This document shows positions 16,013 through 24,513 of a DNA stretch of 64,000 bases, piece after piece. The DNA is from Betaproteobacteria bacterium (GTDB lineage Bacteria > Pseudomonadota > Gammaproteobacteria > Burkholderiales > JACQAP01). Within the stretch, counting starts at the first letter, position 1. Every line of letters begins with the position of its first letter. The position numbers and the translations under genes are program-made. Location of the stretch: contig JACQAP010000014.1 of NCBI GenBank assembly GCA_016194905.1, positions 62,001-126,000 on the forward strand, written 5' to 3'. The notes beneath the pieces are model-generated. The model had not been told where the DNA came from. It worked only from the letters and a program-made list of their open reading frames with translations, and searched no databases.

Positions 16013-18217
16013 ATGGAAAATATGATCAAAAATGAAACTCGTCGTGATTTCCTGAAGGTCAGCGGTTCCGTCGCAGGCGGACTGGCGCTAGGGTTCTATC
16101 TGCCCACCGGATCGCGCATCGCGCAAGCGGCCGCGGATACCAGTTCGCCGAATGCCTGGATCAAGATCGGTACCGACAACAGCGTCACCATCATGTGCGC
16201 CCGGTCCGAAATGGGCCAGGACGTCTACACCTCGATGACGATGCTGGTGACCGAAGAACTCGAAGTCGACATCAACAAGGTCAAAGTCGAGTTCGCGCCG
16301 CCTGCAGAGGTGTACATCAATGCCCTTCTGGGTGGTCAGCTCACCGGCGGCTCGACTGCGGTGCGTGACGCCTGGGAAAAGCTGCGCAAGGCGGGAGCTT
16401 CTGCCCGCATGATGCTGGTTGCTGCTGCAGCCAGCGAATGGGGCGCTGACGCTTCTCAACTGAAGGCGGCCAACGGCATGGTCACCGGCCCCGGCGGCAA
16501 GAAGGCCACCTACGGCCAGCTCGCCGCCAAGGCGGCGACGATGGAAGTACCGAAGGACGTCCCGCTCAAGCCGTCGAGCCAGTTCAAGGTGGTCGGCAAC
16601 ATGAAGCAGAAACGCCTCGATACAGTTGCCAAGGTGAACGGCACCGCGCAATTCGGTATCGACACCCGCGTGCCCGGCATGCTCTACGCCGCGGTCGCAA
16701 TGTCCCCGATCATCGGTGGCAAGGTGGCGAGTTTCGATGATTCCCGCGCCAAGTCGATGCCCGGCGTCAAAGCGGTGGTTCAGTACAGCCGCGGCGTTGC
16801 AGTGGTAGCCGATTCCTACTGGCAGGCGAAGAAAGCGAAAGACCTGCTGCTGATCACCTGGGATGGCGGTCCGAACGCGGGTAACGACCAGAAATCGATC
16901 TGGGAAGGCATTCGTGCTGCCAGCGAGCAGCCCGGTGCGGTGTTCCGTGAGCACGGTGATGTGGAAGCGGGCATGGGTCAGGCGGCCAAGAAAGTGGAAG
17001 CCACCTACCAATTGCCGTTCCTGTCGCACTCGCCGATGGAGCCGCAAAACACCATGGCGGATGTGCGTGCCGACAAGGCCATCATCATCACCCCGACCCA
17101 GTTCCAGCAGTTGGTGCCACACGTGGTTGCTGGTGCGACCGGACTGAAGCCGGAGCAGGTCGAAGTGCATACCACGTTCCTCGGCGGGGGCTTTGGCCGT
17201 CGCGTGGAAGTGGATTACACGATCGACGCCGCGGAAATTTCAAAGGCAGTTGGCGCGCCGGTGAAGATGGTGTGGAGCCGCGAAGACGACATGACGCACG
17301 ACTCCTACCGTCCTGCCAGCCTGATGAAGCTCGCTGCCGGATTGGATGCAGGCGGCAAGCCGGTCGCCATGCGTTTCCATTCGACCAGCCCCTCGATCTC
17401 GGCGCGCCTGTTCCCGAGCATCGTCAAGGATGGTATCGATCCGTTCGCTGTGGAAGGCATCGACAACTATCCGTACGACACCCCCAACATGAAACTCACG
17501 TACCAGATGCACGACGCTGGCGTGACGCCGGGTTATTGGCGCGGTGTGTCGCACAACCTGAACGCTGTTGCACTCGAGTGTTTCATCGACGAGTTGGCAA
17601 ACGCAGCCGGAAAAGACCCGATTCAGTACCGTCTCGACATGCTCGACATGGGATCGACCAAGCATCAATGGTCGGGCCTGTCCGCGGGTGTGCCGGTCGG
17701 TGCCCGCATGAAGAGGGTACTGGAAGAAGTTCGCGCCAAGTCTGGCTGGGGCAAGAAAATGCCGGAAGGCCGGGGCATGGGCGTAGCGGTGATGGAAGGC
17801 TATAACACCGTGATTGCGATGGTCGCGGAAGTGAGCGTGTCCTCCAGCTACGACGTGACCGTCGAGAAAGTTACGGCTGTTGTGGACGCCGGTACCCTGG
17901 TGCATCCCGACCAGGCGCTGGCACAGTTGCAGAGCACGATCAACTTCGGTCAATCGGCCTGCATGTGGGGTGAAATCACCATCAAGAATGGCGGCGTCGA
18001 ACAGACCAACTTCGACATGTACCGTGTCGCCCGGATGAATGAAAATCCGAAGGTCCTGGATATTCACTTCATCAAGAGCGACAGCACGCCCGGTGGTCTG
18101 GGCGAGCCTGGCACTGCGGTGATCCAGCCGGCCATCGGCAATGCGATTTTTGCCGCCAGCGGCAAGCGCTGCCGTACCCTGCCGTTCTCGCCGGAAAACA
18201 TCAAGGGCTCCGCCTAA
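16013..18217 (+). CDS. Molybdopterin-binding catalytic subunit, IorB-type
   Basis: The 734-residue large subunit of a molybdenum hydroxylase. It begins with a twin-arginine signal (Arg10-Arg11 in RRDFLK, then a hydrophobic stretch ending near AQAAAD), so the folded enzyme is probably exported with its 2Fe-2S partner. The Moco-binding GGGFGRR is at 391-397. The catalytic Glu is Glu698 in GGLGEPGT. The substrate could be an N-heterocycle or an aldehyde; sequence alone does not decide. The start at 16013 could also be the ATG at 16025. An XdhC gene follows after two terminators, which suggests separate transcription of the maturation factor. Confidence 0.92.
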   Translation: MENMIKNETRRDFLKVSGSVAGGLALGFYLPTGSRIAQAAADTSSPNAWIKIGTDNSVTIMCARSEMGQDVYTSMTMLVTEELEVDINKVKVEFAPPAEVYINALLGGQLTGGSTAVRDAWEKLRKAGASARMMLVAAAASEWGADASQLKAANGMVTGPGGKKATYGQLAAKAATMEVPKDVPLKPSSQFKVVGNMKQKRLDTVAKVNGTAQFGIDTRVPGMLYAAVAMSPIIGGKVASFDDSRAKSMPGVKAVVQYSRGVAVVADSYWQAKKAKDLLLITWDGGPNAGNDQKSIWEGIRAASEQPGAVFREHGDVEAGMGQAAKKVEATYQLPFLSHSPMEPQNTMADVRADKAIIITPTQFQQLVPHVVAGATGLKPEQVEVHTTFLGGGFGRRVEVDYTIDAAEISKAVGAPVKMVWSREDDMTHDSYRPASLMKLAAGLDAGGKPVAMRFHSTSPSISARLFPSIVKDGIDPFAVEGIDNYPYDTPNMKLTYQMHDAGVTPGYWRGVSHNLNAVALECFIDELANAAGKDPIQYRLDMLDMGSTKHQWSGLSAGVPVGARMKRVLEEVRAKSGWGKKMPEGRGMGVAVMEGYNTVIAMVAEVSVSSSYDVTVEKVTAVVDAGTLVHPDQALAQLQSTINFGQSACMWGEITIKNGGVEQTNFDMYRVARMNENPKVLDIHFIKSDSTPGGLGEPGTAVIQPAIGNAIFAASGKRCRTLPFSPENIKGSA

Positions 18218-18228
18218 GGTGTAGTCAG

Positions 18229-18256
18229 CCCGGCCGGTATGGCCGGGCGACCTGTT
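18229..18256 (+). terminator. Hairpin with T-run after the molybdenum hydroxylase operon
   Basis: CCCGGCC (18229-18235) pairs with GGCCGGG (18241-18247) over a GGTAT loop, followed 6 nt later by TTTTT. It is the first of two tandem hairpins. Confidence 0.6.
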
Positions 18257-18265
18257 TTTCTTCGA

Positions 18266-18295
18266 CCCCTCGGCGGTTTCCGCCGGGGGGTTTTT
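18266..18295 (+). terminator. Rho-independent terminator
   Basis: CCCC-T-CGGCGG (18266-18276) pairs with CCGCCG-G-GGGG (18280-18290) over a TTT loop, followed at once by TTTTT (18291-18295). This strong terminator closes the hydroxylase operon, 77 bp before xdhC. Confidence 0.85.
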
Positions 18296-18372
18296 ATTGG
18301 CATTGTGCAGTCGGCCTGGATTAGAATCGTTGTTCCCGTTCGAGCAGAACGGTCGTGAACAAGGCAAGCCTT

Positions 18373-19398
18373 ATGGATAGTGTCGATTTACAAGTTTTGC
18401 GCAGCAGTGTCGCGTGGCTCGACGAGGGCCATCGCGTGATTCTCGCCACCATCGTCGAGACTTGGGGATCCTCCCCCCGGCCTGCCGGTGCAATGATCGC
18501 GATACGCGGCGACGGTCTGGTTGCCGGTTCGGTATCCGGCGGTTGTGTGGAGGACGATCTGATCCTTCGCATCCGCAACAAGTCGCTGGCGATCGACGGG
18601 CCGGAGATTGCGTCCTACGGAATCAGCAAGGATGAAGCCACGCGTTACGGACTTCCTTGCGGTGGCAAGCTGGAGCTGGTGCTGGAACCGGTCGGCGATA
18701 AACGGCGCCTGACGGAGCTGCTGGAGCGCGTCGATCGCCATGAGCTGACTGCCCGTACCCTGGATATGCAGAGCGGCGAGGTGACGTTGCGGCCGGCAAA
18801 CCGGGCGGACGACTCGCTCAGCTTTGATCGAAGGCGGTTGACGACGGTGCACGGGCCGTGCTGGCGATTGTTGATCATCGGAGCAGGGCAGCTTTCGCAA
18901 TATCTGGCGCAGATGGCGCAAGCGCTCGACTACAGCATCACGGTCTGCGATCCGCGTCAGGAGTACGCCGATACCTGGAACGTGGAAGGCGCAATTCTCG
19001 ATCGCGGCATGCCTGACGACGTTGTGATGGCGATGAATCTCGATTCCCACAGCGCTGTCGTGGCGGTGACCCACGACCCCAAGCTCGACGATCTGGCGCT
19101 GATGGAGGCGCTCAAGTCGCCGGCGTTCTACGTCGGCGCGCTGGGCTCGCGTCTGAACTCGCAAAAGCGGCATGAGCGCTTGATGATGTTCGATCTTTCG
19201 GAGGCCGAGCTTAGCCGTCTTCACGGACCTATCGGGCTGAACATCGGCAGCAAAACCCCGCCCGAAATTGCCGTGTCGATTCTCGCGGAAATGACAGCGG
19301 TGCGTCACGATGTGGACCTGAACAAGGTCGGCATCCGGGAAAACGGGGACAGTTCGGAAGGCAACCAGCAGGTCTGTGTGACGACACAGAGCGCCTGA
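18373..19398 (+). CDS. xdhC: XdhC-family molybdenum cofactor maturation protein
   Basis: A 341-residue protein of the XdhC/CoxI family, which binds molybdenum cofactor and promotes its sulfuration and insertion into xanthine-oxidase-type enzymes. The N-terminal domain has TWGSSPRPAGAM and SGGCVEDD; the C-terminal Rossmann domain has IIGAGQLSQYLA and the conserved GALGSRLNSQKRHERL. ATG at 18373 is preferred over GTG at 18355 because AAGG lies at useful spacing; both are possible. It presumably serves the IorAB-type enzyme upstream, although two terminators and its own leader separate them. Confidence 0.9.
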   Translation: MDSVDLQVLRSSVAWLDEGHRVILATIVETWGSSPRPAGAMIAIRGDGLVAGSVSGGCVEDDLILRIRNKSLAIDGPEIASYGISKDEATRYGLPCGGKLELVLEPVGDKRRLTELLERVDRHELTARTLDMQSGEVTLRPANRADDSLSFDRRRLTTVHGPCWRLLIIGAGQLSQYLAQMAQALDYSITVCDPRQEYADTWNVEGAILDRGMPDDVVMAMNLDSHSAVVAVTHDPKLDDLALMEALKSPAFYVGALGSRLNSQKRHERLMMFDLSEAELSRLHGPIGLNIGSKTPPEIAVSILAEMTAVRHDVDLNKVGIRENGDSSEGNQQVCVTTQSA

Positions 19399-19420
19399 TC
19401 GAGCGCCAGAGAAACCAGGG

Positions 19421-19451
19421 ATGGGAGCCCGCCCGGCTCCCATTCTTTTTT
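19421..19451 (+). terminator. Rho-independent terminator after xdhC
   Basis: ATGGGAGCC (19421-19429) pairs with GGCTCCCAT (19435-19443) around a 5-nt loop and is followed by TCTTTTTT. It separates xdhC from the SDR gene. Confidence 0.85.
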
Positions 19452-19489
19452 ATACAATTCGGGATGAGAGGTTCAACGAGGAGAAAAGC

Positions 19490-20245
19490 ATGAGACTCAA
19501 GAACAAGATTGCGATCGTGACTGGCGGAGGGTCCGGCTTCGGCGAGGGCATCGCCAAGCGTTTCGTAGAAGAGGGATGCAAGGTCATCGTCAACGACCTG
19601 AAACCCGAGGGCGGCGAACGGGTCGCGAAAGAGATCTCGTCCGACGGCGGACACGCGAAGTTCGTGGAGGGGGACGTATCGAAGGCGGTGGATTGGGACC
19701 GGTTGCTGAAAGCAACATTGGACGCCTACGGCAGCCTCGACATCGTCATCAACAACGCAGGTACGACGCATCGTAACCAGCCGCTTCTGGATGTGACGGA
19801 AGAGCAGTTCGATCGCGTCTATTCCGTAAATGTGAAGAGCCTGTTCCACAGCGCGCGCGCCGTCGTGCCTTACTTCCGCACACGAGGCGGGGGCGTGCTC
19901 ATTACCATCGCATCAACGGCCGGTGTGCGGCCGCGGCCGGGGCTGGTGTGGTACAACGGCAGCAAGGGTGCGGCAATCGTCACCAGTCGCGCGATGGCAG
20001 TCGAGCTGGCGCCGGACAAGATTCGGGTGAACGTGGTCAACCCGGTGGCGGGCGACACGCCGCTGCTCGCCGAATTCATGGGATCCGATACACCTGAGAT
20101 GCGCGCGAAGTTCGTCGCCAGCATCCCCCTCGGGCGTTTCAGCAAGCCGATCGACATCGCCAACGCTTGCCTCTATCTCGCTTCCGACGAGGCGGATTTC
20201 ATCACCGGTGCCTGCATCGAAGTGGATGGCGGCCGTTGCGTCTGA
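19490..20245 (+). CDS. Short-chain dehydrogenase/reductase
   Basis: A 251-residue classical SDR. It has the cofactor motif TGGGSGFG, the NNAG motif, and the catalytic Ser (IASTAG) with Tyr-x-x-x-Lys (YNGSK). The acidic residue after the second strand (VNDLKPEG) points to NAD(H) preference. The frame is open further upstream into the preceding terminator, but the ATG at 19490 follows GAGGAG and begins at the usual family N-terminus. Substrate unknown; FabG-like and polyol or 3-hydroxyacid dehydrogenases share this pattern. Confidence 0.9.
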   Translation: MRLKNKIAIVTGGGSGFGEGIAKRFVEEGCKVIVNDLKPEGGERVAKEISSDGGHAKFVEGDVSKAVDWDRLLKATLDAYGSLDIVINNAGTTHRNQPLLDVTEEQFDRVYSVNVKSLFHSARAVVPYFRTRGGGVLITIASTAGVRPRPGLVWYNGSKGAAIVTSRAMAVELAPDKIRVNVVNPVAGDTPLLAEFMGSDTPEMRAKFVASIPLGRFSKPIDIANACLYLASDEADFITGACIEVDGGRCV

Positions 20246-20249
20246 GCCA

Positions 20250-20476
20250 CCACCTCATCCCCCGCGCGCGCGGACACGTTAGTGATGTAATCACCCGTCC
20301 GCGGGTAGCGCGCCAAGCTCCGTCTCCCGCGCCGGATGGCTAAGCCAACGCCGTGTCGACGGAGTTCCTCCCCAGAGTGGAGAAGGAGCTGAAACACAAG
20401 AGAGCGACCGACGGTCGCCCGCCTGTCTTCTCCCTCTCCGCCCGCTTGCGGGGGAAAGAGGGAAGGGGTGAGGTGG
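20250..20476. repeat. MITE-like palindromic element between convergent genes
   Basis: The element fills the space between the SDR stop (20245) and the gcdH stop (20478). Its ends are inverted repeats: CCACCTCATCCCC at 20250-20262 and the complement of CCACCTCACCCC at 20465-20476. Inside are nested stem-loops: CGCGGAC/GTCCGCG (20269-20275, 20297-20303) enclosing GTGAT-GTA-ATCAC (20282-20294), and GCGACC-GAC-GGTCGC (20404-20418). A long imperfect hairpin rich in CTCCCTCTCC/GGGGAAAGAGG follows up to 20464. No coding frame. It may also act as a two-way transcription barrier. Confidence 0.6.
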
Positions 20477-20477
20477 G

Positions 20478-21668
20478 TCATCCGGTGAATGCCTGCAGGC
20501 CGGTCTGGGCGCGACCTAGAATCAGTGCATGTACGTCGTGGGTGCCCTCGTAGGTGTTCACCGCTTCCAGATTCATGACGTGACGTATCACGTGATATTC
20601 GTCGGACACCCCATTGCCGCCGTGCATGTCGCGCGCAAGCCGGGCGATGTCCAGCGATTTGCCGCAGGAATTGCGCTTGATCATCGATACCATTTCGGGA
20701 GCGGCGCGGCCTTCGTCCATCAGACGGCCCACCCTTAGCACGGTTTGCAGGCCGAGCGTGATTTCGGTTTGCATGTCCGCAAGCTTCTTCTGGATCAGTT
20801 GGTTCGCCGCCAGGGGTCGGCCGAACTGTTTTCTTTCCAGCGTATAGTCGCGCGCTGCGTGCCAGCAGAACTCGGCGGCGCCGAGCGCCCCCCAGGCAAT
20901 CCCGTAGCGCGCCTTGTTCAGACATCCGAACGGACCTTTCAGCCCCTCGACATTCGGCAACAGATTTTCTTCAGGGACAAATACGTCATCCATGACGACC
21001 TCACCTGTTATCGAGATTCGCAAGCTGAATTTTCCTTCTATTTTCGGCGTGGAAAGGCCCTTCATGCCGCGCTCAAGAATGAAGCCGAGAATGATGCCCC
21101 GGTCATCCTTGGCCCATACGACAAAAACGTCGGCCACCGGCGAATTCGTAATCCACATCTTCGCGCCCTTGAGCAGGTAGCCGCCATCAACTTTGCGTGC
21201 GCGGGTTATCATGCTGCCCGCGTCCGATCCGAAGTCCGGTTCAGTCAATCCGAATGCCCCCAGAAATTCTCCGGAGGCGAGCTTGGGCAGATACTTCTTG
21301 CGCTGCGCTTCGGCACCGTAGGCGTAAATCGGATACATGGTGAGACTGGATTGCACGCTCATCATGGAGCGATAGCCCGAATCCACACGTTCGATCTCTC
21401 GAGCGATCAATCCGTAACAGACGTGGCTCACTCCCGCACAACCGTAACCCTCCAACGTGGAGCCGAGAAAACCGAGAGCGCCCATTTCAGTGAATACCTC
21501 GCGGTCGAATCGTTCCAGCCGGTGTGCCAGGAGCACGCGCGGCATGAGCTTGTCCTGGCAATAGGCGCGTGCCGAGTCTCGCACCATGCGCTCCTCGTCA
21601 TTCAGTTGCTCTTCGAACAGCAAAGGATCTTCCCAGCGGAACGAGGGGCGGGCGAGGGGGGCGTTCAT
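20478..21668 (-). CDS. gcdH: Glutaryl-CoA dehydrogenase
   Basis: A 396-residue acyl-CoA dehydrogenase family flavoprotein that oxidises and decarboxylates glutaryl-CoA to crotonyl-CoA in lysine, tryptophan and aromatic-acid breakdown. Many GcdH-specific stretches are present: [49 protein letters not shown] and [12 protein letters not shown]. The catalytic Glu374 is in [11 protein letters not shown]. The start is the ATG at 21668 after AGGAG; an in-frame extension to 21719 has no ribosome binding site. No CaiB-type CoA transferase neighbour, its usual companion, is seen here. Confidence 0.94.
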   Translation of the reverse strand: MNAPLARPSFRWEDPLLFEEQLNDEERMVRDSARAYCQDKLMPRVLLAHRLERFDREVFTEMGALGFLGSTLEGYGCAGVSHVCYGLIAREIERVDSGYRSMMSVQSSLTMYPIYAYGAEAQRKKYLPKLASGEFLGAFGLTEPDFGSDAGSMITRARKVDGGYLLKGAKMWITNSPVADVFVVWAKDDRGIILGFILERGMKGLSTPKIEGKFSLRISITGEVVMDDVFVPEENLLPNVEGLKGPFGCLNKARYGIAWGALGAAEFCWHAARDYTLERKQFGRPLAANQLIQKKLADMQTEITLGLQTVLRVGRLMDEGRAAPEMVSMIKRNSCGKSLDIARLARDMHGGNGVSDEYHVIRHVMNLEAVNTYEGTHDVHALILGRAQTGLQAFTG

Positions 21669-21852
21669 GTAGTTCTCCTGTTTTGGCTGGTGAATTGCGA
21701 GCTTGAGAATATCAAGCAAGCTGACGCTGACTATTCTAAGCCATCCAAAGGACAGTGCAGGAGCGCCGGGCTATCGACTCATGCGAATTCTTGCCACGGG
21801 CAGGTATTACGGGTTGCTCCGATTGATTGAGATTGGTGCCGTGCAAACCATG

Positions 21853-22095
21853 CTATTTTTTTCGTTTTCCGCAAATGTCATAACCGTCTCGCCATCCGGA
21901 TGCATATTGCGGATCGTGCCTGAAGCGGTCTTCGTGCTTCTTTTGTCCGATCGTCCGTTTGCTGCTTTCGCATCCATCCAGATAGCCGGCACGGAACGCG
22001 GGTGGGTAACCCGCGAGATTGACGTTGGCGTCCTTTTTCGGTGCGGTGCAGGCGCAAATCAAGGCAACCGCGATCAGTGGGGCAAGCCTCTTCAT
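21853..22095 (-). CDS. Small putative lipoprotein
   Basis: An 80-residue protein with a lipoprotein-type signal: a Lys-Arg start, a hydrophobic stretch and Cys at the end of LICAC. The mature part has two related segments, FRAGYLDGC and YASGWRDGYDIC, which suggest a small repeated fold with a Cys pair. Function not recognised. The start at 22095 follows AGGATC; the longer open frame upstream lacks a signal peptide at its front. It lies beyond the terminator of the next upstream gene on the same strand and so probably has its own promoter. Confidence 0.65.
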   Translation of the reverse strand: MKRLAPLIAVALICACTAPKKDANVNLAGYPPAFRAGYLDGCESSKRTIGQKKHEDRFRHDPQYASGWRDGYDICGKRKK

Positions 22096-22212
22096 TAACA
22101 GTTGATCCTTCTTGTGGGTGGCGTCGATTCTTCTGCATTGGCCCGAGATCTCGACCGGGTCAATCCGGAAAGGGCAGGCGACCAATGGAACCTACGCCTG
22201 TAACGAGCAGGC

Positions 22213-22246
22213 AAAAAAACGCCCGATAAGGGAGGAAACCGGGCGT
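22213..22246 (-). terminator. Rho-independent terminator, minus strand
   Basis: Read on the minus strand, ACGCCCG (22246-22240) pairs with CGGGCGT (22225-22219) over a 14-nt loop, followed by a run of seven T (22219-22213). It closes the transcript of the 22332-22907 gene. Confidence 0.82.
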
Positions 22247-22331
22247 AAAACACGCAAAAGCGCATTGAAGAAGGTTATGTGATCAGTCGATTCTTAGTTT
22301 GATGGCTCGTTATTCTCCATTGGATTCACAT

Positions 22332-22907
22332 TCAACCAAGCCTGATGACCGATCCATTGACCAGTTTGACCCGCTCGCCAATGTCGAACGACGGACGCTC
22401 GCTTTCGTAAATGGTCCGCACGGTGCCGTTTTCCATGTGAACTGTCACCACGAAACCGGCTTTGCGCGATTCACCAACTTCCTCTACGGCGCTCCCGGCC
22501 GCAATTTTTAAAATCGTTTCGCCTTCACTGCCGGCGGCCAGAGCGCGGGTAATTCCCTTGGCTGGCTGGGCACGACCAGGAAGGATCGAATCCACAACGC
22601 CACAATCAGGGCAGACGGGCTTGCGTGCAGGTATGCGTGCGCCAAACTGGTAGTTGACGGGCTTGCCCTCGGCCAGTGTTTCCCCGCGATTGCGGGTCAG
22701 TCCCTCATGTCCCTCAGACGGAATGGCCGGTGCCTGAATAATTCCGCTCACAGGTGCATTGGTAAAACTCGAGAAAGGATTGAGGCTCGAGTGAGTAATG
22801 GAAAGATTCCCGGTTATCGCCGCGACACCGATGCCGCTGAAAGCGATGACCGAAATTGCCGCTGAGATGACCAGCGGCGTGAGCAGGGTATTTTTCTGGT
22901 CCGTCAT
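22332..22907 (-). CDS. PcP/SlyB-like membrane-anchored envelope protein
   Basis: A 191-residue protein with one N-terminal membrane helix (about 10-33), a linker, and a CPDCGVVDSI segment (Cys99, Cys102). The C-terminal beta module (152-191) reads TVHMENGTVRTIYE...FDIGERVKLVNG. The CxxCGVV motif plus this module is the pattern of PcP/SlyB-type 'glycine zipper 2TM' proteins, but the Gly-rich zipper between them is short and degenerate here. It is probably anchored in the inner membrane facing the periplasm. The ribosome binding site is weak. It has a sigma-54 promoter with GlrR-type sites, so it is probably under the neighbouring GlrK-GlrR system. The exact cellular role is unknown. Confidence 0.72.
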   Translation of the reverse strand: MTDQKNTLLTPLVISAAISVIAFSGIGVAAITGNLSITHSSLNPFSSFTNAPVSGIIQAPAIPSEGHEGLTRNRGETLAEGKPVNYQFGARIPARKPVCPDCGVVDSILPGRAQPAKGITRALAAGSEGETILKIAAGSAVEEVGESRKAGFVVTVHMENGTVRTIYESERPSFDIGERVKLVNGSVIRLG

Positions 22908-22987
22908 GATTTGATTTTTCGGCTTTGCCTTATACAGCCAGCATTACGGCAAAAGCTGCTTGGCTATGAAGAATTTACTAAATCCAA

Positions 22988-23004
22988 AGCACCTGCCGTG
23001 CCAG
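22988..23004 (-). promoter_or_regulatory. Sigma-54 promoter
   Basis: On the minus strand the sequence CTGGCAC-GGCAG-GTGCT matches the sigma-54 consensus YTGGCAC-N5-TTGCW, with invariant GG and GC exactly 10 nt apart. The predicted start of transcription is about 12 nt downstream, near 22977, giving a leader of about 70 nt before the ATG at 22907. The gene encoded just upstream, glrR, is a sigma-54 activator. Confidence 0.78.
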
Positions 23005-23067
23005 AGTAATTTTAAAATTTAAATACAATTGGTTGCCTCTTTTCTTCAGGGACCTGCGGCGATGAAT

Positions 23068-23085
23068 TGTCGCCTGATGGAGACA
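23068..23085. promoter_or_regulatory. GlrR-type activator site TGTC-N10-GACA
   Basis: TGTC (23068-23071) and GACA (23082-23085) are separated by exactly 10 nt. This is the motif described for GlrR (QseF) upstream of glmY in enterobacteria. It is centred about 80 bp upstream of the sigma-54 element, a normal distance for an enhancer site. Confidence 0.72.
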
Positions 23086-23132
23086 GGGCGACATATTACG
23101 AGGTCAATCAATTGAATAATTGTTGAAGTTCA

Positions 23133-23149
23133 TGTCTTCCGCGACGACA
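23133..23149. promoter_or_regulatory. Second GlrR-like site
   Basis: TGTC (23133-23136) and GACA (23146-23149) with a 9-nt spacer, extended to CATGTC...GACATG. It is a near match to the GlrR motif (one nucleotide short), 65 bp upstream of the first site and 12 bp past the glrR stop. Confidence 0.5.
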
Positions 23150-23160
23150 TGGATTCAGGG

Positions 23161-24513
23161 TCAAATGGCTTTGAACAGCTTGGGATCGAGGTGATGACGC
23201 TGCAGCAGTTTGTAGAATTCGGTACGGTTCCGCTTTGCCAGCCTCGCCGCTTGGGTTACGTTGCCACCGGTAATCTTGAGTAACTTGGCCAAGTAGTCGC
23301 GTTCGAATTCGCTGCGCGCGGATTCGAAAGAGGACAGTTCGGCGCTCTGGCCGCGCATAGCGCTGTCGACCAGTGCTGGCGTAATGATCGACGTGGTCGA
23401 TAGGGCAACTGCCTGTTCGACGACGTTGTATAACTCGCGCACATTGCCGGGCCAGGCTGACTTGACCAGGATTTCCATCGCTTCGGAAGCGAAGCCGTTG
23501 AGCGGTTTTTTATACCGATCGGCGAGTTGATTGAGGAAGTGGGTGGCGAGAACGGGGACATCTTCGCGCCGTTCGGAAAGAGCGGGCAATCCGAACGAGA
23601 CCACATTGAGGCGATAGTAGAGATCCTCGCGGAAGCTGCCTGCCTTGATGGCTTCTTCGAGATTGCGATGGGTAGCCGATATGATGCGTACATCCACGGG
23701 AATCGTCTGAGTCGTACCGATCGGCCGGATTTCCTTGTCCTGCAGGACGCGCAGGAGTTTTACCTGCAGCGGAAGGGGCATGTCGCCGATTTCATCGAGG
23801 AACACAGTGCCGCCTTCGGCGGCCTGGAACAATCCCTTGTAGTCGCGTGCGGCGCCCGTGAACGACCCCTTCATATGGCCGAACAATTCTGATTCGAGCA
23901 ACTGCTCGGGAATGGCGCCGCAGTTGATTGCCACAAACGGCTTGGCGGAGCGCGGGCTAGCCTTGTGGATCGCCTTGGCCAGCAATTCCTTTCCGGTACC
24001 GCTCTCGCCGCGCACCAGTACGCTTGCATCGCTTCCTGCCACCAATTTGGCCTTGCCGAGGATGCTTTCCACTGCAAGGCTCCGGGTGATTATTTCGGCG
24101 CGCCAGTCGGCTCCGCCATTGCCCTGGTCGATCCTGCCCCCGCCCAAGGCGATGGCTTTCTCGACTTGTTGCAGCAGAGCCTTGCTGTCGAACGGTTTGG
24201 TGAGATAGCCGAACACGCCGCGCTGGGTGGCAGCCACCGCGTCGGGGATTGTCCCGTGCGCGGTCAGGATGATGACCGGCAGCGCGGGATTGCTCTTGTG
24301 AATGTTCTCGAACAGCGCCATGCCATCCATGCCGCTCATGCGCAGGTCGGTAATTACAAGCTGCGGAATCGCGACCGACAATCGAGCGAGCGCGCGTTCG
24401 GCGCTGTCAGCGCTTTCCACTGCATAATCGGCTCCTTCCAGCCTGAATGTCAGCAGGCGCAGGAGGTCGGGATCGTCGTCGACGATGAGAATGCGTGCCT
24501 TGGACATGGTCAT
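23161..24513 (-). CDS. glrR: Sigma-54-dependent response regulator GlrR (QseF)
   Basis: A 450-residue NtrC-class response regulator. The receiver domain carries the phospho-acceptor Asp56 (LVITDLRM). The AAA+ domain has GESGTGKE, the intact sigma-54 contact motif GSFTGA, and GGTVFLDEIGD. The C-terminal Fis-type helix-turn-helix is GGNVTQAARLAKRNRTEFYKLL. The KRNRTEFYKLL ending is typical of GlrR/QseF. The ATG overlaps the qseG stop (ATGA), which completes a coupled glrK-qseG-glrR operon. It is activated by phosphorylation from GlrK. Next to its 3' end is a sigma-54 promoter with matching sites. Confidence 0.94.
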   Translation of the reverse strand: MTMSKARILIVDDDPDLLRLLTFRLEGADYAVESADSAERALARLSVAIPQLVITDLRMSGMDGMALFENIHKSNPALPVIILTAHGTIPDAVAATQRGVFGYLTKPFDSKALLQQVEKAIALGGGRIDQGNGGADWRAEIITRSLAVESILGKAKLVAGSDASVLVRGESGTGKELLAKAIHKASPRSAKPFVAINCGAIPEQLLESELFGHMKGSFTGAARDYKGLFQAAEGGTVFLDEIGDMPLPLQVKLLRVLQDKEIRPIGTTQTIPVDVRIISATHRNLEEAIKAGSFREDLYYRLNVVSFGLPALSERREDVPVLATHFLNQLADRYKKPLNGFASEAMEILVKSAWPGNVRELYNVVEQAVALSTTSIITPALVDSAMRGQSAELSSFESARSEFERDYLAKLLKITGGNVTQAARLAKRNRTEFYKLLQRHHLDPKLFKAI

